Assembly (NCBI GenBank): GCA_030837785.1
Contig: JAUQYA010000140.1
Coordinates: 1 to 51,489, forward strand
DNA: 51,489 nt
Source of the DNA: Albidovulum sp.
GTDB lineage: Bacteria > Pseudomonadota > Alphaproteobacteria > Rhodobacterales > Rhodobacteraceae
Direction: 5' to 3'
A program made the position numbers and the translations under genes. Position 1 is the first letter of the stretch; each line of letters begins with the position of its first letter. Positions 16,356-24,961 of this stretch are shown here, piece by piece. The notes beneath the pieces are model-generated. The model saw only the letters and a list, made by a program, of their open reading frames with translations. It was not told the DNA's origin and ran no database searches.

Positions 16356-16825
16356 CCGGGGTTCGCCCCTACCGCGCCGCGGATCGACCCGCGGTGGCCG
16401 GCGTCTTCTACCGCGCCGTCCATCAAGGCGCCGCGGCGCGCTACGACGATGCGCAGCGCCGGGCCTGGGCACCCTCTCCCGAACCGGACCGCGACGAGCC
16501 GGACAAGCTTCTCTCGCAGTGGTGCTGGGTCGCCGAGGACGGCCGCGGCATCATCGGCTTCATGTCGCTGGCGCCTTCCGGCTATCTCGACATGGCCTTC
16601 GTCCTGCCCGAGGTCATGGGCAAGGGCGTGGCCGACGCGCTCTATGCCGCGCTCATCTCCCGCGCCCGCGCCGAAGGGCTCGGCCTGCTGACGGTCCGCG
16701 CCAGCCATCTGGCGAGGTCGTTCTTCGAACGGCACGGATGGCATCTGGATGCCGCGGACAATCTGGAAGCCGACGGGCAGGTTTACGAGACATTCCTGAT
16801 GTCGCTTGACTTGCGCCAGAGCTGA
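16352..16825 (+). CDS. GNAT family N-acetyltransferase
   Basis: 157-residue acetyltransferase of the GCN5-related fold. It begins TGVRPYRAADRPAVAGVFYRAVHQ, shows a central IIGFMSLAPSGYLDMAFVLPEVMGKGVADALY (acetyl-CoA-binding loop in the variant form MGKGVADAL, where Q/RxxGxA/G is usual), and ends with SFFERHGW near the C-terminus. Its ATG overlaps the kynU stop by four bases and kynA follows 69 bases later, so it is expressed with the kynurenine genes. The acceptor is unknown; a kynurenine-pathway metabolite is possible but only by position. Confidence 0.85.
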   Translation: MTGVRPYRAADRPAVAGVFYRAVHQGAAARYDDAQRRAWAPSPEPDRDEPDKLLSQWCWVAEDGRGIIGFMSLAPSGYLDMAFVLPEVMGKGVADALYAALISRARAEGLGLLTVRASHLARSFFERHGWHLDAADNLEADGQVYETFLMSLDLRQS

Positions 16826-16894
16826 TGCGGCCGGCCGGTTCAAACCCGTCGGACCTGCGCCCCTCGATCCTTCCAGCCTGCACCGGAGGCACAG

Positions 16895-17719
16895 ATGACC
16901 AGCTATGACCCCGCCGCCGAAGGCGCCCGGATGGCCTTCGGCGATACCATGTCCTATGGCGACTACCTCGCGCTCGACCGCGTGCTGGCGGCGCAGCACC
17001 CGCTCAGCGCGGCGCATGACGAATTGCTCTTCATCATCCAGCACCAGACGAGCGAACTGTGGATGAAGCTGATGCTGCACGAACTGTCGGCGGCGCGCGC
17101 GGCGATCGCCGCCGACCGTCTTCGGCCGGCCTTCAAGATGCTCGCCCGCGTGGCGCGGATCATGGAGCAGCTCAATTCCGCCTGGGATGCGCTGCGCACG
17201 ATGACGCCTTCAGACTACACCCGCTTCCGCGGCGCGCTTGGGCAAAGCTCGGGGTTCCAGTCCTGGCAATACCGGCTGATCGAGTTCGCCGCCGGCAACC
17301 GCAACCTGGCGATGATGGGCCCGCATGCGCACCGGCCCGACATCACCGCGCTGCTCGAGGCCGAACTTGCCCGGCCATCGCTCTACGACGAGGCGCTGCG
17401 CGCTGCGGCGCGCGCCGGCCTTCCCGTCCCGGCCGAGGTGCTCAACCGCGATCTGCGCGCGCAATGGGCAGGCGACGACGGCGTGACGCAGGTCTGGGCG
17501 CAGGTCTACGCCGATCCCGAGGCGCATTGGGCGCTTTACGAACTGGCCGAGAAGCTGGTGGATTTCGAGGACTATTTCCGCCGCTGGCGCTTCAACCACG
17601 TGACGACCGTCGAACGCATCATCGGGTTGAAGCGCGGCACCGGCGGCGTCAGCTACCTGCGCCGGATGCTGGAGGTCGAACTCTTCCCCGAGCTTTGGCG
17701 CGTCAGGACCACGCTCTGA
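16895..17719 (+). CDS. kynA: Tryptophan 2,3-dioxygenase
   Basis: 274-residue heme enzyme that opens the indole ring of L-tryptophan to N-formylkynurenine, the first step of the kynurenine pathway. The segments YGDYLALDRVLAAQHPLS, FIIQHQTSELWMKLMLHEL, SGFQSWQYRLIEF and the heme-ligand region RFNHVTTVERIIGLKRGTGG are diagnostic. Length is standard for bacterial TDO. It has a GGAGG ribosome site. It is the last gene of the operon and converges on the following hydrolase gene with only 11 bases between. No formamidase (kynB) is present in the window. Confidence 0.95.
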   Translation: MTSYDPAAEGARMAFGDTMSYGDYLALDRVLAAQHPLSAAHDELLFIIQHQTSELWMKLMLHELSAARAAIAADRLRPAFKMLARVARIMEQLNSAWDALRTMTPSDYTRFRGALGQSSGFQSWQYRLIEFAAGNRNLAMMGPHAHRPDITALLEAELARPSLYDEALRAAARAGLPVPAEVLNRDLRAQWAGDDGVTQVWAQVYADPEAHWALYELAEKLVDFEDYFRRWRFNHVTTVERIIGLKRGTGGVSYLRRMLEVELFPELWRVRTTL

Positions 17720-17730
17720 GCGACGTCCCG

Positions 17731-18507
17731 TCAGGCGGAGCGAAGGGCGCGCGGCGACCGTCCCTCGGCCCAGGCCCGCACCGCCGCGCCGAACGCCTCG
17801 AACAGCGGCCGCGACACCGGGTCGGAGGCGGCATTCCACTCGGGATGCCACTGCACCGACAGGGTGAAGCCGGGCGCACTCTCGACGAACAGCGCCTCGG
17901 GTGTGCCGTCGTCGGCCCGGCCGTCGATGACGATGCGGCAGCCGGCGTCCTTGATCCCCTGGCCGTGGAGCGTGTTGGTCATCACCTCGGTCGCGCCGAA
18001 GAGCCGCGCGAAGACGCCGCCCTCGGAAAAGCGCACCCGGTGGCGAAGCGCGAATTTCTCCTCGATCGTGCCCTCGGGCGGCATCCGGTGGTTCATTCGC
18101 CCCGGCAGGTCGCGAATCTCGGGGTGGAGCGTTCCGCCCATCGCCACGTTGACCTCCTGAAATCCCCGGCAGATGCCGAGGAACGGCTGGCCGCGGTCGA
18201 CGCAGGCGCGCACCAGCGGCAGCGTCACCGCATCGCGGCAGCGGTCGAAGGCGCCGTGGGCCTCGGTTGCCTCCTCGCCATATTCCGAAGGATGGACGTT
18301 CGGGCGCCCCCCGGTCAGCAGGAACCCGTGGCAGGCGTCAAGAAGCTCCTCCACGCCGACGAAGCGCGGATCGGTCGGGATCAGAAGCGGCATGCAGCCC
18401 GCCACCTGCGCCACCGCAGCCGAGTTCATCGTGCCGCCGGCATGAACCGGATAGCTGTCGCTCAGGAGGCTCATGTTGCCGATGATGCCGACGATGGGCC
18501 GAGACAT
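17731..18507 (-). CDS. Gamma-glutamyl-gamma-aminobutyrate hydrolase family protein (class I glutamine amidotransferase, PuuD-like)
   Basis: 258-residue hydrolase. The catalytic Cys sits in LGICRGFQEVNVAMGG, and QWHPEW supplies the His of the triad. GFLLTGGRPNVHPSEYG is the peptidase C26 N-terminal pattern. PuuD itself cleaves gamma-glutamyl-GABA in putrescine catabolism, but no puuA/B/C genes lie nearby, so the true substrate is open. ATG 18507 starts MSRPIVGIIGN, the normal N-terminus. Confidence 0.85.
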   Translation of the reverse strand: MSRPIVGIIGNMSLLSDSYPVHAGGTMNSAAVAQVAGCMPLLIPTDPRFVGVEELLDACHGFLLTGGRPNVHPSEYGEEATEAHGAFDRCRDAVTLPLVRACVDRGQPFLGICRGFQEVNVAMGGTLHPEIRDLPGRMNHRMPPEGTIEEKFALRHRVRFSEGGVFARLFGATEVMTNTLHGQGIKDAGCRIVIDGRADDGTPEALFVESAPGFTLSVQWHPEWNAASDPVSRPLFEAFGAAVRAWAEGRSPRALRSA

Positions 18508-18670
18508 GCGCGTTTCCGTCCTTTCCCCGCCCCGAGGATAGGCCCGCGGGCCGGTCAGGAAAAGCCCCCGCCCCCGCACAGCCTCCTCTGCACCCGCGCA
18601 TGGTGCCCGGGCCGGGCAACGATCGCCGCAGCGCCCGCCCATCGTGGCGGTGGGCGCGAAAATCGGACGC

Positions 18671-20812
18671 TCAGCCCGCCGCCTTCACCTCGGCCCGGCG
18701 CCGGTGCAGGATCGGCTCGGTATAGCCCGAGGGCTGTTCGCGGCCGAGGAAGACCAGGTCGCCCGCAGCCTGGAACGCGGTGCCCTGATAGCCCGGCGCC
18801 ATCGGTCGGTAGACGGGGTCGCCCGCGTTCTGCCGGTCCACCACCAGCGCCATCCGGCGCAGCACCTCCATCACCTCGTCGCGCGACACCACCCCGTGAT
18901 GCAGCCAGTTGGCGATGTGCTGGGCAGAGATGCGGCAGGTTGCGCGGTCCTCCATCAGGCCCACGTCGTTGATGTCGGGCACCTTGGAACAGCCCACGCC
19001 CTGATCGACCCAGCGCACGACATAGCCGAGGATGCCTTGCGCGTTGTTCTCGACCTCGCGGCGGACCTGCTCCGGCGTCCACTTGCGGTAGGTGGCCAGC
19101 GGAATCTCCAGCACCGTGTCGACATGGGCCCGCCGCCCGCCCGCCTTGAGCTTGGCCTGCACCGCGAAGACATCGACCCTGTGGTAGTGAAGCGCATGCA
19201 GCGTCGCCGCCGTGGGCGAAGGCACCCAGGCGCAGTTCGCGCCCGCCCGGGGATGGGCGATCTTCTCGTCGAGCATCGCCGCCATCATGTCGGGCGCGGC
19301 CCACATGCCCTTGCCGATCTGCGCCCGACCCGAGAAGCCGCATTCCAGCCCGATGTCGACGTTCTGGTTCTCGTAGGCGCCGATCCAGGCCTTGCGCTTG
19401 ATGAAGTCCTTGCGGCTGAAGGGGCCGGCCTCCATCGAGGTGTGGATCTCGTCGCCGGTGCGGTCGAGAAAGCCGGTGTTGATGAAGCAGACCCGGTCCT
19501 TCGCGGCGCGGATGCATTCCTTGAGGTTGACCGAGGTGCGCCGCTCCTCGTCCATGATGCCGATCTTGACGGTGTTGCGCGGCAGGCCCAGCGCCGCCTC
19601 GACCCGGGTGAAGATCTCGTCGGTGAAGGCCGCTTCCTCGGGCCCGTGCATCTTGGGCTTGACCACATAGATCGAGCCTTTGACCGAATTTCGCCCGCCC
19701 CCGGTCTTCTTCAGATCGTGGATCGCGATCACCGTGGTCACCATCGCGTCCATCAGCCCCTCGAAGACCTCCGCCCCGGCGGCATCGAGGATCGCCGGGC
19801 TGGTCATCAGGTGGCCGACATTGCGCACCAGCATCAGCGCCCGGCCCTTGACGGCGATCTCCGACCCGTCGGGGGCGGTGTAGGTCCGGTCGGGATTGAG
19901 CCGCCGGGTCACCGGCCGGCCGGCCTTCTCGAACCTGTCCTGAAGGTCGCCCTTCATCAGGCCAAGCCAGTTGCCATAGGCCGCGACCTTGTCCTCGGCG
20001 TCGACACAGGCCACCGAATCCTCGCAGTCCATGATCGCCGAGACCGCGCTTTCCAGTTGCACGTCGGCCAGTCCCGCCTGGTCGCGGGCGCCGATGAAAT
20101 GCGCCCGGTCGAAGACCAGCTCGACATGAAGCCCGTGATTGCGCAGGAGGACCGCGTCAGGCGCCTTCGGGTTGCCACGCCAGCCTGCGAACTTCTCGGG
20201 GCTGACCAGCGGCATGTCGTCGACCAGCAGCACCCCGTCCCTGACATGGTAGCGGCGCACATCGGCGTGGCTCGCGCCCTGGATCGGGAAGGCCTCGTCC
20301 AGGAACACCCGCGCCCGCGCCACCACCCGCGCGCCGCGACCCTTCTCATACCCCCCCGACGGCGGCGCCGAGCCCATCGCGTCGGTGCCATAAAGGCAAT
20401 CGTAGAGGCTGCCCCAGCGGGCATTTGCGGCGTTGAGCGCGTAGCGCGCGTTGGTGACCGGCACGACGAGCTGCGGTCCGGGGACGGCGGCGATCTCGGG
20501 GTCGGTGCCCTCGGTGCCGATCTCGAAATCCGGGCCGTCGGGAAGAAGGTAGCCGATTTCGGACAGGAAGGCCTTGTAGGCTTCGTGGTCGTGCGGCTGG
20601 CCGCGATGGGCGCGGTGCCAGGCGTCGATCCCCGCCTGCAACTCCTCGCGCCGGGCGAGAAGCGCACGGTTCCTCGGCGTCAGGTCGGCGATGACCGCGG
20701 CAAAGCCGCGCCAGAACCCGTCGGCCTCGACGCCGGTCCCGGGCAGCGCCCGGTCCTCGATGAAGGCCGCGAGTTCCTGTGCCACCCTGAGCCCGTGCCG
20801 TTCGACCCGCAT
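18671..20812 (-). CDS. glcB: Malate synthase G
   Basis: 713-residue enzyme that condenses glyoxylate with acetyl-CoA to malate (glyoxylate shunt and glycolate use). Length and order of motifs match MSG: FWRGFAAVIADLTPRNRALLARR, RYALNAANARWGSLYD, DCEDSVACVDAEDK with the acidic metal ligand, NRTGDEIHTSM-type segment (FLDRTGDEIHTSMEAGP) and GFSGRAQIGKGMWA. ATG 20812 is preceded by GAGGAGG. Isocitrate lyase is not in the window. It stands alone; the divergent gene is an ArsR-type regulator with its own dyad region. Confidence 0.95.
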   Translation of the reverse strand: MRVERHGLRVAQELAAFIEDRALPGTGVEADGFWRGFAAVIADLTPRNRALLARREELQAGIDAWHRAHRGQPHDHEAYKAFLSEIGYLLPDGPDFEIGTEGTDPEIAAVPGPQLVVPVTNARYALNAANARWGSLYDCLYGTDAMGSAPPSGGYEKGRGARVVARARVFLDEAFPIQGASHADVRRYHVRDGVLLVDDMPLVSPEKFAGWRGNPKAPDAVLLRNHGLHVELVFDRAHFIGARDQAGLADVQLESAVSAIMDCEDSVACVDAEDKVAAYGNWLGLMKGDLQDRFEKAGRPVTRRLNPDRTYTAPDGSEIAVKGRALMLVRNVGHLMTSPAILDAAGAEVFEGLMDAMVTTVIAIHDLKKTGGGRNSVKGSIYVVKPKMHGPEEAAFTDEIFTRVEAALGLPRNTVKIGIMDEERRTSVNLKECIRAAKDRVCFINTGFLDRTGDEIHTSMEAGPFSRKDFIKRKAWIGAYENQNVDIGLECGFSGRAQIGKGMWAAPDMMAAMLDEKIAHPRAGANCAWVPSPTAATLHALHYHRVDVFAVQAKLKAGGRRAHVDTVLEIPLATYRKWTPEQVRREVENNAQGILGYVVRWVDQGVGCSKVPDINDVGLMEDRATCRISAQHIANWLHHGVVSRDEVMEVLRRMALVVDRQNAGDPVYRPMAPGYQGTAFQAAGDLVFLGREQPSGYTEPILHRRRAEVKAAG

Positions 20813-20948
20813 CGCCCGTCCTCCTCGCCCGTGTCGGGCCGTCTTGGTGAAACGCGTATCGAAAGCCTGCCCCCGCGGCAACGCCTGCGGTCGCCCGATT
20901 TGATTGGAAATCCGAAAGCACTGTTCGCGAGAATCAGTAAGCCAAACA

Positions 20949-21004
20949 CCTAACTTTTCCTTGCGCGACTCGCCGGCGAGGAATAGTTAGGCCATCACAT
21001 AACT
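20949..21004. promoter_or_regulatory. Cluster of CCTAACT / AGTTAGG / TAACT half-sites ahead of the ArsR-SRPBCC operon
   Basis: CCTAACT (20949-20955) and AGTTAGG (20985-20991) are perfect inverted copies. AGTTA (20985-20989) is also inverted with TAACT (21000-21004) across ten bases. The last site ends 12 bases before the regulator's ATG. The arrangement suits autorepression by the dimeric winged-helix protein encoded next. The half-sites are seen; binding is inferred. Confidence 0.5.
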
Positions 21005-21016
21005 GTCTGGTCTGCG

Positions 21017-21370
21017 ATGAACCTTTCCCCCGGCCAGCTCGACACCCTCTTCCAGGCGCTCGGCGATCCGACCCGGCGGGCGATCCTCGAACGGCTGGCG
21101 CGGGGGCCTGCCACGGTGACGGAGCTTGCAGCACCCTTCGACATGGCGCTGCCCTCGTTCCTCGGCCACGTCCACCGGCTCGAGGCGGCGGGGCTCGTCA
21201 CCACCGCGAAGACGGGGCGCATCCGCACCGTCACCCTCGTCCCGGGGGCCTTCACCCCGGTGCGAAGCTGGCTCGACGACCAGCGCGCCCTCTGGGAGGG
21301 GCGCCTTGACCGGCTCGATGCCTATGTCCAGACCCTCATGCAGGAAACGCGCGATGACCCTGAACCTTGA
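21017..21370 (+). CDS. ArsR-family winged-helix transcriptional regulator
   Basis: 117-residue DNA-binding protein. LDTLFQALGDPTRRAILERLARGPATVTELAAPFDMALPSFLGHVHRLEAAGLVTTAKTGRIRTV is a full ArsR-type helix-turn-helix and wing. There are no metal-site cysteines, so it belongs to the non-metal branch usually paired with SRPBCC (AHSA1-like) genes. The following SRPBCC gene overlaps by 17 bases. It probably represses its own operon through the half-sites just upstream. The inducer is unknown. Confidence 0.9.
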   Translation: MNLSPGQLDTLFQALGDPTRRAILERLARGPATVTELAAPFDMALPSFLGHVHRLEAAGLVTTAKTGRIRTVTLVPGAFTPVRSWLDDQRALWEGRLDRLDAYVQTLMQETRDDPEP

Positions 21371-21830
21371 CCCCGATCTCGACCTCGTTCTCAAGCGGGT
21401 GGTGAACGCCCCGCGGTCCCTCCTTTTCCAGTGCTGGACGCGGGAGGAGCATCTGCCGCACTTCTTCGTCCCCCGTCCCCACCGGGTGACCCAGTGCCGG
21501 CTCGACCCGCGCGTCGGCGGCGTCTTCGAGACGACCTTCGACGTCGACGGCAGCGAGATGCAGAACAACGGCGTCTATCTGGAGGTGATCGAGAACGAGA
21601 AGCTCGTCTTCACCGACGCCTATACCGAAGGCTGGAAGCCCGCGCCCGACCCGTTCATGACCGCGATCGTGCTGTTCGAGGAGGCGGCCGACGGCCGCAC
21701 CAACTACACCGCGATCGCCCGCCACCGTTCGGCCGAGGCGGCCGAGCAGCACAAGGCGATGGGGTTCTATGACGGCTGGGGCACGGTGGTGACCCAGCTT
21801 GAGGACTACGCCCGGGGGCTGATGCGATGA
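21354..21830 (+). CDS. SRPBCC domain protein (AHSA1/START-like), first copy
   Basis: 158-residue protein of the Bet v1-like hydrophobic-pocket fold: LVLKRVVNAPRSLLFQCWTREEHLPHFF at the N-terminus, RLDPRVGGVFETTF, and the C-terminal MGFYDGWGTVVTQLEDYARGL. The frame starts inside the ArsR gene (17-base overlap), so translation is probably coupled. Proteins of this family bind small hydrophobic ligands or act on Hsp90; the ligand here is unknown. Its stop overlaps the next SRPBCC gene (ATGA). Confidence 0.85.
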   Translation: MTLNLDPDLDLVLKRVVNAPRSLLFQCWTREEHLPHFFVPRPHRVTQCRLDPRVGGVFETTFDVDGSEMQNNGVYLEVIENEKLVFTDAYTEGWKPAPDPFMTAIVLFEEAADGRTNYTAIARHRSAEAAEQHKAMGFYDGWGTVVTQLEDYARGLMR

Positions 21831-22282
21831 CGGCCGGCGCCGACGACCGCACGATGGTGCTGGAACGCCTCATCGCCGCACCCGTCGCCGCCGTCTGGGC
21901 GGCCTGGAGCGACCCCGCGGCGCTGCCGAAATGGTGGGGGCCAGACGGGTTTTCCTGCCGCACGAGGCGGATCGAACTCAGGGCGGGCGGCGAATGGGTG
22001 TTCGACATGATCGGCCCCGATGGCACGGTCTGGCCCAACCACCACCGCTACAGCCGCTTCGACCCGGTGGGCGGCATCGCCTACACGCTCCTGTGGGGCG
22101 AGGACGGGCCGAAGCACGCCGATGCCACGGCAAGGTTCGAGGATCTCGGGGGCAAGACCAGGGTCACGCTGTCGATGACCTTCGTGACGGCCGGGGAATA
22201 CGAGACCGCGAAGGGCTTCGGGGCGGTGGAACTGGGTCTCCAGACCCTCGGCAAGCTCGCGGCCTACGTAGGCGCCCCCTGA
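21827..22282 (+). CDS. SRPBCC domain protein (AHSA1/START-like), second copy
   Basis: 151-residue paralogue of the preceding protein, with the classic WSDPAALPKWWGPDGF, LRAGGEWVFDMIGPDG, and AKGFGAVELGLQTLGKLAAYV. The two copies differ clearly (the first has HFFVPRP in place of KWWGPDG), so they probably bind different ligands or form a pair. It is the third gene of a tight ArsR-SRPBCC-SRPBCC operon. pepN follows 81 bases later. Confidence 0.88.
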   Translation: MTAGADDRTMVLERLIAAPVAAVWAAWSDPAALPKWWGPDGFSCRTRRIELRAGGEWVFDMIGPDGTVWPNHHRYSRFDPVGGIAYTLLWGEDGPKHADATARFEDLGGKTRVTLSMTFVTAGEYETAKGFGAVELGLQTLGKLAAYVGAP

Positions 22283-22353
22283 ACGGGACCGCTTGCGGGG
22301 CAGGTTGCGGTGCGGCGGCGGAGGACCTAACCTCCGCCGGCGAACCAGCCCCC

Positions 22354-22366
22354 GAGGTCCCCGCTG
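22354..22366 (+). promoter_or_regulatory. Ribosome binding site and CTG start codon of pepN
   Basis: GAGG (22354-22357) lies six bases before CTG at 22364. The open frame begins after a TAA at 22328-22330 and contains no ATG or TTG before GTG 22424. Starting at CTG gives LKDAAPQATRLADYAPYPF, matching the conserved DY-x-P-x-F N-terminus of aminopeptidase N. Confidence 0.6.
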
Positions 22367-24961
22367 AAAGATGCCGCCCCGCAGGCAACCCGGCTTGCCG
22401 ATTACGCGCCCTATCCGTTCACCGTGACGGGGGTGGAGCTGACCTTCCGCCTGTCGCCCTCGGCGACGCGCGTACTCGCGCGGATCGGCTTCGCGCCCAA
22501 CCCCGCCCGGCAGCCCGCCGGCCCGGGCGGACACGACCTCAGGCTCGACGGCGAGAAACTCGCGCTCCTTTCCGCGCGGGTGGATGGCCGCCCGGTCCGC
22601 CCGGTGCAGGACGAAGCCGGCCTGACGGTCGCGGCCCGCGACCTGCCCGGAGGTTCCTTCACCTGGGAGGCGGAGGTGGAGATCGACCCGGCGGGGAACA
22701 CCGCGCTCGAAGGGCTCTACATGTCGGGGGGGATCTACTGCACCCAGTGCGAGGCCGAGGGTTTCCGCAAGATCACCTTCTACCCGGACCGCCCCGACGT
22801 GATGGCGCCGTTCCGGGTCAGGATCGAGAGCGACCTGCCGGTGCTGCTGTCGAACGGCAACCCGAACGGCGCGGGGCCGGGCTGGGCGGAATGGACCGAT
22901 CCCTGGCCGAAGCCCGCCTATCTCTTCGCGCTGGTGGCAGGCGACCTCGTTGCCGTGCGCGGCAGCTTCACGACGACGTCGGGCCGGCCGGTCGCCCTCG
23001 CCATCTGGGTCCGCAAGGGCGACGAAGACCGCTGTCCCTACGCGATGGACAGCCTCAAGCGGTCGATGAAGTGGGATGAAGACACCTACGGTCGCGAATA
23101 TGACTTGGACGTTTTCAACATTGTTGCCGTCGATGACTTCAACATGGGCGCGATGGAGAACAAGGGCTTGAACATTTTCAACTCCAAGCTCGTTCTTGCC
23201 AGCCCCGAGACCGCGACCGACGCCGATTTCGAGCGCATCGAAAGCGTCATCGCGCATGAATACTTCCACAACTGGACCGGCAACCGGATCACCTGCCGCG
23301 ACTGGTTCCAGCTTTGCCTGAAGGAAGGGCTGACGGTCTTCCGCGACCAGGAATTCACCAAGGACATGCGATCGGAGCCGGTCAAGCGGATCGAGGACGT
23401 GCTGACCTTGCGCGCCCGCCAGTTCAGGGAGGACATGGGCCCCCTCGCCCACCCGGTGCGGCCCGACAGCTACATCGAGATCAACAACTTCTACACCGCC
23501 ACCGTCTACGAGAAGGGCGCGGAGGTGATCGGGATGCTGAAACGGCTTGTCGGCGATGACGGCTACCGCAAGGCGCTCGACCTCTATTTCGCCCGCCACG
23601 ACGGCGAGGCGGCGACGATCGAGGACTGGTTGAAGGTCTTCGAAGATGCGACCGGGCGCGACCTGACCCAGTTCAAGCGCTGGTATACCGATGCCGGCAC
23701 GCCACGGCTGACGGTGTCGGAGGCCTGGTCGCCGGGAAAGGAGGGCGGCACCTACACGCTGACCTTCCACCAGAAGACGCCGCCCACGCCGGGGCAGGAC
23801 CGGAAGCCCCCGCGGGTGATCCCGATCGCCGTCGGGCTGCTCAACCCCAACGGCGACGAGGTGGTGCCGACCGAGATGCTGGAGATGACGGAGGTGACGC
23901 AGAGCTTCCGCTTCGAGGGGCTGGCGTCGCGCCCCGTTCCGTCGATCCTGCGCGGGTTTTCCGCCCCCGTCGTGCTCGACCGCGAGGTCGCGGCGAAGGA
24001 ACGTGCCTTCCTTCTGGCCCACGACACCGATCCGTTCAACCGCTGGGAAGCCGGCCGCGCGCTGGCCCGTGACGCGCTCGCCCGGATGATCGGCGAGGCG
24101 GCGGACCCCTCGCCCGCGCTGATCGACGGGCTTGGCGCGGTGCTGGCCGACGAAGGGCTCGACCCGGCCTTCCGCGCGCTCTGCCTTCATCTGCCGTCCG
24201 AGGACGACCTCGCCCAGGCGCTGCACGACGCGGGCCGGGTACCCGACCCCGACCGCATCCATGCCGAGCGGCTGAGGCTGGAAGCCGCGATCGCCCGGCG
24301 GCTGGAGCCGGCGCTTTCGGCCGCCTTCGCGGCAATGGCGACGCCCGGCCCCTTCTCGCCCGACGCCGCCTCGGCCGGCCGCCGGGCACTGCGGCTCGCC
24401 TGCCTCGCGCTCCTGACCCGGATCGACGGAGGTCACCGTGCGGCCGCCCTTTTCGACACCGCCGGCAACATGACCGAAAGCGCCGGCGCGCTGGCAAACC
24501 TCATCGCCGTGGGGCAGGCCGAGGCGGCGCTGGCCGCCTTCCACGACCGCTGGAACGGAAACCGGCTGGTGATCGACAAGTGGTTCACGCTCCAGCCCGC
24601 GCTCTGTCCGCCGGATCGCGCGGCCGGGGTGGCCGAACGGCTCGCGGCGCATCCCGATTTCGACTGGAAGAACCCCAACCGCTTCCGTGCGCTTCTGGGC
24701 GGCCTCTCGGCCAACCATGCGGGCTTCCACGCGGCCACGGGGGCGGGCTACCGCTTCTATGCCGACTGGCTGCTCAGGCTCGATCCGGTCAATCCGCAGA
24801 CGGCGGCGCGGATGTCGACGGCATTCCAGAGCTGGGCGCGCTATGACGCCGACCGCAAAGCCCTGATCCGGGCGGAGCTTGACCGCATCCTCGCCACCCC
24901 CGGGCTCAGCCGCGACCTGACCGAGATGGCGGGCCGCATCCGGGGTGCTGCCGATGCGTAG
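22364..24961 (+). CDS. pepN: Aminopeptidase N (M1 metallopeptidase), apparent CTG start
   Basis: About 865-residue zinc aminopeptidase that trims N-terminal residues from peptides in the cytoplasm. Numbered from CTG 22364, it shows GAMEN (262-266), HEYFH (298-302) and the third zinc ligand Glu321, so the active site is complete. The C-terminal all-helical domain is present and the length matches E. coli PepN (870). The first usual start codon, GTG 22424, has no good ribosome site and would remove about 20 conserved N-terminal residues, so I place the start at CTG; a sequencing error at that base cannot be excluded. The stop overlaps the next ATG. Confidence 0.88.
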   Translation: MKDAAPQATRLADYAPYPFTVTGVELTFRLSPSATRVLARIGFAPNPARQPAGPGGHDLRLDGEKLALLSARVDGRPVRPVQDEAGLTVAARDLPGGSFTWEAEVEIDPAGNTALEGLYMSGGIYCTQCEAEGFRKITFYPDRPDVMAPFRVRIESDLPVLLSNGNPNGAGPGWAEWTDPWPKPAYLFALVAGDLVAVRGSFTTTSGRPVALAIWVRKGDEDRCPYAMDSLKRSMKWDEDTYGREYDLDVFNIVAVDDFNMGAMENKGLNIFNSKLVLASPETATDADFERIESVIAHEYFHNWTGNRITCRDWFQLCLKEGLTVFRDQEFTKDMRSEPVKRIEDVLTLRARQFREDMGPLAHPVRPDSYIEINNFYTATVYEKGAEVIGMLKRLVGDDGYRKALDLYFARHDGEAATIEDWLKVFEDATGRDLTQFKRWYTDAGTPRLTVSEAWSPGKEGGTYTLTFHQKTPPTPGQDRKPPRVIPIAVGLLNPNGDEVVPTEMLEMTEVTQSFRFEGLASRPVPSILRGFSAPVVLDREVAAKERAFLLAHDTDPFNRWEAGRALARDALARMIGEAADPSPALIDGLGAVLADEGLDPAFRALCLHLPSEDDLAQALHDAGRVPDPDRIHAERLRLEAAIARRLEPALSAAFAAMATPGPFSPDAASAGRRALRLACLALLTRIDGGHRAAALFDTAGNMTESAGALANLIAVGQAEAALAAFHDRWNGNRLVIDKWFTLQPALCPPDRAAGVAERLAAHPDFDWKNPNRFRALLGGLSANHAGFHAATGAGYRFYADWLLRLDPVNPQTAARMSTAFQSWARYDADRKALIRAELDRILATPGLSRDLTEMAGRIRGAADA

